Shown here: piece by piece, positions 31,227 to 35,623 of the stretch
Layout: the number at the start of each line of letters is the position of its first letter
Position numbering within the stretch: the stretch's first letter is position 1
From: Coprobacillus sp.
Lineage (GTDB): Bacteria > Bacillota_I > Bacilli_A > RFN20 > CAG-826
Length of the DNA stretch: 35,623 bases
Reading direction: 5' to 3'
Assembly: GCA_021203815.1 (NCBI GenBank)
Contig: JAJQAL010000022.1
Coordinates: 62,617-98,239, forward strand
Made by a program: the position numbers and the translations under genes
The notes under the pieces: generated by a model
Database searches by the model: none
The model's input: the letters and a program-made list of their open reading frames with translations, nothing else
What the model was told of the DNA's origin: nothing

Positions 31227-33521
31227 TTAGGCGTCTCCTTCGCTTGTTCCGCCTTCACTATCGTCTCCATTCTCATTAGCCTCTTCACTAGTTTCTTTTT
31301 TCGCTTTAGTGGAGGTAGATTTAGTGGATGAAGATTTAGAGGAAGTAGATTTCTTCGTGGATGAAGAAGATGTCTTCTTAGCGGCGGTCTTCTTCTCTTC
31401 TTTCTTTTCTTCCACAGCTGGAGTCACATAGGAAGAAGGAGCCGAGGTTGAATTAATAGTGATATCCTCTCCAGCAATCGGTGAAAGTTGAGCCTGGGCT
31501 GAAGGAGCGGATGGAGCGGGACTCGATTTCTGCTTAGGTTTTAAGTGACCCGTGGTCACGAGTTCATCAATTTCCTCCGCAGTAATGGTCTCTTTATCGA
31601 GAAGAGTATTAGCAATAAGAATGACCTGGTCCTTATGCGCGGTGAGGATGTCATAGGCCTCTTTATGAGCTTCATCAATAATCTTTCTAATCTCCTCATC
31701 AATCTTTAATGCGGTCTCTGTGGAGAAGTTCTTCTGGGTATTGGTGTAGTCTCTTCCAAGGAAGACCGAACCAGTATCGCTTTCATACTGGATAGGACCT
31801 AGGGATGACATACCGAGTTCTGTGACCATGGATCGAGCGATTTGCGTCGCCACTTCAATATCGTTTTGAGCGCCAGTAGAGATATCATCAAAGAAGATTT
31901 CCTCACTCGTTCTACCGCCCATATAACCTGCAATTCTCGCCTCAAGTTCTTTTTTAGTGAGGATGAAGCGGTCCTCTTCAGGACCCATACGGACGTGCCC
32001 ACCTGTGTTACCACGTGGGATGATAGTAATCTTCTGCACTTTATCAGAGTATGGGCAGTTAATACCCACAACCGCGTGACCCGCTTCATGGTAAGCCACA
32101 GTCTTTCTCTCTTGCTCTGTTAGAGCTCGGCTTGATTTTGCGGGGCCCGCAATTCGACGGTCAATAGCCTCGTCAATCATATCGAGAGTAATGCATTCTT
32201 TATTTTCACGAACCGCTAAGATAGCAGCCTCGTTCATGATATTTTCAATATCCGCTCCAGAGAATCCAACTGTTCTTCGAGAGAGGGCTTCAAAATCGAC
32301 ATCTGGTCCAATCTGTTTATTTCTAGAGTGGACCTTAAAGATTTCCTCTCTCCCTTTTCTATCTGGATAGCTAACCGTAATTTTTCTATCAAAACGTCCC
32401 GCACGGAGAAGAGCGGGATCAAGAACATCATCACGGTTAGTCGCGGCAATAACAATAATTCCAGAGTTATCAGAGAATCCATCCATCTCCACTAAAAGTT
32501 GGTTAAGGGTTTGCTCTCTTTCATCGTTACCGCCACCAAGACCAGCGCCTCTTTGACGTCCAACCGCATCGATTTCATCGATAAAAACAAGACATGGAGC
32601 GTTTTGCTTCGCCGTCTTAAACATATCACGCACACGTCCAGCGCCTACACCTACGAACATTTCGACGAAGTCGGAACCACTAACGGAATAGAATGGAACC
32701 CCTGCTTCTCCAGCAACGGCTTTGGCAAGGAGCGTCTTTCCACATCCTGGAGGACCTACTAAAAGGATACCTTTTGGTAGTTTAGCCCCAAACTTGACAT
32801 ATTTCTTAGGTTCCTTCAGGTAAGAAACAATCTCTTCCATTTCATACTTCTCTTCATCGCATCCAGCGACATCAGAGAATCTGACTTTTGAAGATGTTTC
32901 CTTCCTGGCCCTAGACCGGTTAAACTGCATGGCTTGGTTATTAGATGCATTCATTGACCTCGACATACGGGAAAAGAGCCACACAAAGATGAGGATGGTG
33001 ATGAGCATAATGATAATAGTGGGTCCCCATGACTCCCAGAAGGTAGTGGTGTAAGCATCTGCTACACTATAGTCAAGGGATTCAGCATTATGTTTCTCCA
33101 TGACGAGATTAGAGATTGTGGTCTTATCGGTTGTCACGGGGTTATTTGTAAATGTATCGGTGTATGTGTATTCGAATTCTTCGTTATAGTAGGTTTCCCA
33201 GCTACATCTATAAACAAACGATCTCGAGGTTGAGGTTGTCGTGGTCTCGGTATATTTTCCTTCAATTACCACGATGGTTTGTTCTTTAGGCGTTTCAGTT
33301 ACTTCGGTAATGCGCCCATCCATGAGATACTGGATGAATGTATTAGTATCTAATACAACAGCGGAACTACTGGTAGCTAAGAAGAACCAAATTAGTAAAC
33401 CAATAATGACGATGATAATAATAAAAACGATGATAAAAGAACTAGAGAAACCTTGTCTCTGACCGTTTCCAGTGCCGTTACCATTATTTTGATTTCTGTT
33501 GTTGTTATCGTTATCTGGCAT
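31227..33521 (-). CDS. ftsH: ATP-dependent zinc metalloprotease FtsH
   Basis: FtsH is the hexameric membrane AAA+ protease that degrades misassembled membrane proteins and some regulators. The 764-residue protein has two transmembrane helices (about 28-48 and 165-185) around an external domain. The AAA module follows with Walker [20 protein letters not shown] near residue 255, [16 protein letters not shown], and the SRH region [18 protein letters not shown]. The zinc site HEAGH lies near 470. After about residue 655 comes a long low-complexity tail, first Ser/Pro/Ala, then Lys/Ser/Thr, then acidic, which most FtsH proteins lack. AAGGAGG precedes the ATG but lies partly in a hairpin. Confidence 0.97.
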   Translation of the reverse strand: MPDNDNNNRNQNNGNGTGNGQRQGFSSSFIIVFIIIIVIIGLLIWFFLATSSSAVVLDTNTFIQYLMDGRITEVTETPKEQTIVVIEGKYTETTTTSTSRSFVYRCSWETYYNEEFEYTYTDTFTNNPVTTDKTTISNLVMEKHNAESLDYSVADAYTTTFWESWGPTIIIMLITILIFVWLFSRMSRSMNASNNQAMQFNRSRARKETSSKVRFSDVAGCDEEKYEMEEIVSYLKEPKKYVKFGAKLPKGILLVGPPGCGKTLLAKAVAGEAGVPFYSVSGSDFVEMFVGVGAGRVRDMFKTAKQNAPCLVFIDEIDAVGRQRGAGLGGGNDEREQTLNQLLVEMDGFSDNSGIIVIAATNRDDVLDPALLRAGRFDRKITVSYPDRKGREEIFKVHSRNKQIGPDVDFEALSRRTVGFSGADIENIMNEAAILAVRENKECITLDMIDEAIDRRIAGPAKSSRALTEQERKTVAYHEAGHAVVGINCPYSDKVQKITIIPRGNTGGHVRMGPEEDRFILTKKELEARIAGYMGGRTSEEIFFDDISTGAQNDIEVATQIARSMVTELGMSSLGPIQYESDTGSVFLGRDYTNTQKNFSTETALKIDEEIRKIIDEAHKEAYDILTAHKDQVILIANTLLDKETITAEEIDELVTTGHLKPKQKSSPAPSAPSAQAQLSPIAGEDITINSTSAPSSYVTPAVEEKKEEKKTAAKKTSSSSTKKSTSSKSSSTKSTSTKAKKETSEEANENGDDSEGGTSEGDA

Positions 33522-33524
33522 AAA

Positions 33525-33558
33525 AGACCTCCTTCCCCAGGTCTATTCACATCGTGAA
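33525..33558 (-). promoter_or_regulatory. Two hairpins in the ftsH leader, one occluding the ribosome-binding site
   Basis: On the minus strand TTCAC-GAT-GTGAA (33546-33558) is followed by AGACCT-GGGGAAGG-AGGTCT (33525-33544). The second stem takes up the AGG of the AAGGAGG ribosome-binding site. A likely -10 box TATAAA (33565-33570) would start the mRNA just before the first hairpin. Confidence 0.45.
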
Positions 33559-33607
33559 AACTATTTTATACCTTTTTAAATAAATTTAAAAGCGTTTTAG
33601 GAACTGC

Positions 33608-34831
33608 CTATATCTTGACATAAAAATAATCAGATTCAGTGGGAGTAAAATCCTTCTGGTAACGAGGAATATAAATAGCCTTGCCCTCACTATTAATAAC
33701 AATTGGCCAGATGGGTCGATATTTAAGAGGCATCTTCCAGTCGATATATAAACGTGACACTTTAACCTGGTAGTCACTCACCCTCACTAAATCGTCGCCA
33801 CTTGCATTACGAATAGTAAGTGGATAGTCAGTAGAGGACACGCTAAATTTATTATTATGGAGAAGATCAAAATGGAAGTAAGGAGTGTCTACAACTTGGG
33901 GCATAGAAATAACATAAGAATAGGAGATGCGTTTATCGATATAAAAACGGCATTCTCCATATGACTTTTCAAAGCAAATCTCCCCTAGATTGATGCAAAT
34001 ATTAGGTTTTTTACTGAGTAACGCTTTGTTTATATTGGTCGCCGTTTTGCGGGATAAAGCGTGATAAGTCTGAGTTTCATTTAAGAGGATTATAAGAGCG
34101 TTTTGAAGCTGATATTCATCTAATGTGAGAAGGGTATCTACACTATGAAGGTCAAGATTCTTAAGACTATTTATTAGCTTTAAATGCACGCTATTTTTAG
34201 CGTTTATCTCGCTAAGAATTTCGTCTCTTCTTGCCCTATCCATATCGCTAACAACTTCGCGCCTGTATTTATTTCTTTTGTAGGTAATATCACTATTAGT
34301 GATATCAATAGCATATGGAATTTTATGAGAATCACAAATATCAAGAAGCTCCCTTTTTGTGTAGCTTAGAAGCGGACGAATTATAGTCATATCCTGATAT
34401 GATGAGACACTTCTTAAACCATAATAATCGACAATCGCGCCTCTATCACATTGGAGAAAATAGGTTTCAATTAAGTCGTCTTCTTGATGGGCAATAAGCA
34501 CTCCATCGTAGCCGTTTTCCTTAGCTAAATCTAAGAAGAAATTATAACGAATTAGTCGGCACGTTCCTTCAATATTATCTGTAATTGCGCCGTTTTCGAC
34601 TTCTTTTACATAAAGAGGGATTTTATATTTTTTACAGACTTTTCGAAGAGATTTTTCTTCCTCATCTGACTCCTCTCTTAGGTGATAATTGACGTGAGCA
34701 ACATCAAAGGAATAACCATCATTTACTAGAAGGTAGAAAAGAGCCATCGAGTCAGGGCCATAGGAACAGGCTAATAAATAATGAGCATCCTTACTTAGGT
34801 AATTAGCTAGGTTCTTATTCTTTTCTGACAT
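33608..34831 (-). CDS. tilS: tRNA(Ile)-lysidine synthase TilS
   Basis: TilS adds lysine to C34 of the tRNA-Ile CAU anticodon so that it reads AUA. The 407-residue protein has the N-terminal PP-loop ATPase fold: residues 22-30 read CSYGPDSMA where the family normally has SGGxDS, then FDVAHVNYHLREESDEEE, LIAHQEDDLIETYFLQ and IIRPLLSYTKREL in order, and a C-terminal domain ending VSRLYIDWKMPLKYRPIWPIV...IPRY. Its start overlaps rqcP by 17 nt. The Gly-to-Tyr change in the PP-loop is unusual but the rest is intact, so I expect an active enzyme. Confidence 0.94.
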   Translation of the reverse strand: MSEKNKNLANYLSKDAHYLLACSYGPDSMALFYLLVNDGYSFDVAHVNYHLREESDEEEKSLRKVCKKYKIPLYVKEVENGAITDNIEGTCRLIRYNFFLDLAKENGYDGVLIAHQEDDLIETYFLQCDRGAIVDYYGLRSVSSYQDMTIIRPLLSYTKRELLDICDSHKIPYAIDITNSDITYKRNKYRREVVSDMDRARRDEILSEINAKNSVHLKLINSLKNLDLHSVDTLLTLDEYQLQNALIILLNETQTYHALSRKTATNINKALLSKKPNICINLGEICFEKSYGECRFYIDKRISYSYVISMPQVVDTPYFHFDLLHNNKFSVSSTDYPLTIRNASGDDLVRVSDYQVKVSRLYIDWKMPLKYRPIWPIVINSEGKAIYIPRYQKDFTPTESDYFYVKI

Positions 34832-35051
34832 AACCGATTAGCTCCTTACCATTTTCAAGTTTTTCAATCTGGACCACAAATTCTCTTATAGACGACCCCA
34901 CGACTAAAGAAATAACATCGCCGTCTTTAAGTTCAAGGGAGGGTTTACCTACTTTCCCATTAACTAAGACTTTTCCACTATCACAGAGTTCTTTAGCGAC
35001 TGTTCTTCTTTTGAGGATTGTGCTTTTCTTTAAGAATGCATCTAATCTCAT
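34815..35051 (-). CDS. rqcP: S4-domain ribosome quality control protein RqcP
   Basis: RqcP (YabO) is a small S4-domain RNA-binding protein that works with RqcH on stalled 50S subunits to add alanine tails. The 78-residue product shows MRLDAFLKKSTILKRRTVAKELCDSGKVLVNGK, the S4 fold, then LKDGDVISL. Its ATG overlaps the mfd stop as ATGA and its stop lies inside the tilS start region, so all three genes are tightly joined. Position after mfd matches B. subtilis, although the sporulation genes yabP and yabQ are absent. Confidence 0.93.
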   Translation of the reverse strand: MRLDAFLKKSTILKRRTVAKELCDSGKVLVNGKVGKPSLELKDGDVISLVVGSSIREFVVQIEKLENGKELIGYVRKE

Positions 35052-35623
35052 ACAAGTGTATTCCTCTCAATATTATACACGTTAACAAGGGAGGCGAGTA
35101 TCTTCCTTAAATCATCAAACCAGTTTTTACTCTTAGTAATGGTCAGTGTAAATATATTCTGCTTATAGCTAATCTTAATATAACTGAGATATGGAAGCAT
35201 CGCTTCAAAAAGGATAGTGCCGATTTTTTCAATATTCACATACTCTTCAGAAAGGGTGAGTTCAATAATACCTTCATACTCAGTAAATGTCTTTACATGA
35301 GCGTCGTTAACTAAGAAATCAAGTTCTCGTTTTACGAATAAATATTCAACATTTACCGGCATTTTGCCGTATATGTCAGTGATTTTAACTTTTAATTCAT
35401 CGAGATCTTTCTTGTTAGAAGTCGATAAAATTTCTTGGTAAAGCTCTATCTTATCCGCTTCAGTGGCATACTCATCAGGAATATAAGCATCAAGGGATAA
35501 GTTAGGAATGAGTTCAAGCTCTCTTGATTCTTCCTTTTTCTCTCCCATTCTTTCCTTAACTGTATCATCGAGGATCTTAAGGTACATATCTAGGCCTATT
35601 GAATCGATAAAACCCGCTTGCTC
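35048..35623 (-). CDS. mfd: Transcription-repair coupling factor Mfd, C-terminal part
   Basis: Mfd removes RNA polymerase stalled at DNA lesions and recruits UvrA. Only the last 191 residues lie in the window; the frame stays open to the edge and reads EQAGFIDSIGLDMYLKILDDTV, the end of the translocase module, followed by the C-terminal D7/TRCF domain (LELIPNLSLDAYIPDEY, ADKIELYQEIL, ITDIYGKMPVNVEYLFVKREL). The gene is truncated by the window, not broken. It overlaps rqcP by ATGA. Confidence 0.95.
   Translation of the reverse strand, partial: EQAGFIDSIGLDMYLKILDDTVKERMGEKKEESRELELIPNLSLDAYIPDEYATEADKIELYQEILSTSNKKDLDELKVKITDIYGKMPVNVEYLFVKRELDFLVNDAHVKTFTEYEGIIELTLSEEYVNIEKIGTILFEAMLPYLSYIKISYKQNIFTLTITKSKNWFDDLRKILASLVNVYNIERNTLV

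Noticed and set aside
33571-33594. AT-only palindrome TTTTAAAT/ATTTAAAA between tilS and ftsH as a terminator
   Set aside because: The stem is purely A/T and no U-run follows on the minus strand; more likely part of the AT-rich promoter region.
1-35623. Mobile elements, prophage, CRISPR, tRNA or rRNA genes
   Set aside because: No transposase, integrase, terminal repeats, regularly spaced repeats or cloverleaf sequences were seen by eye apart from tmRNA.

Overview
The window looks like chromosomal core sequence from a low-GC member of the Bacillota (Firmicutes), probably an uncultured, host-associated, non-sporulating lineage of Bacilli. This rests on three things: gene orders typical of that phylum (tsaE-tsaB-rimI-tsaD, rpsF-ssb-rpsR, gdpP-rplI-dnaB, walJ-rlmH, mfd-rqcP-tilS-ftsH, dusB-lysS), a streptococcal-Ami-like peptide transporter, and a BspA-type leucine-rich-repeat surface protein. 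The standard genetic code fits: TGA is used as a stop and TGG as Trp. The sporulation and division genes that often sit between mfd and tilS, and hpt between tilS and ftsH, are missing, which suggests a streamlined genome. The genus cannot be read from the sequence.

Layout. 1-4400 (minus): an operon of a membrane protein, a DUF402 nucleotide phosphatase and the t6A tRNA-modification genes tsaE, tsaB and tsaD with rimI; the last five genes overlap by ATGA. 4400-5600 (minus): a ThiT-like thiamine transporter with a long extra membrane region, controlled by a TPP riboswitch. 5567-7503: divergent uracil-DNA glycosylase and glycosyltransferase around a 20-bp palindrome. 7521-17380 (minus): oppA-oppB-oppC-oppD-oppF followed by a membrane-anchored LRR protein, from one clear promoter. 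17458-18972: a small membrane protein, a very acidic 56-residue protein absent from the ORF track, and a divergent membrane-bound XRE regulator. 18980-20312 (minus): a DegV protein and tmRNA (ssrA). 20416-21642 (plus): a membrane protein with a large external domain. 21693-28510 (minus): a hypothetical gene, rlmH, walJ, dnaB, rplI and gdpP, then rpsR, ssb and rpsF with a structured leader. 28600-35623 (minus): lysS, dusB, ftsH, tilS, rqcP and the 3' end of mfd, cut by the window edge.

Functionally this is mostly information processing (replication, ribosome, tRNA modification, ribosome rescue, repair) plus c-di-AMP turnover, membrane proteolysis and nutrient uptake. No mobile element, CRISPR array or phage gene was seen. 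There is no classical novel system. The points most worth a second look are: several genes whose -10 box lies about 6-8 nt before the start codon with no ribosome-binding site (probable leaderless mRNAs, which also moves the gdpP start); the Opp-LRR operon; the hidden acidic mini-gene; the way the tmRNA terminator doubles as the degV ribosome-binding site; the two-state thiT leader; and the unusual tmRNA tag.
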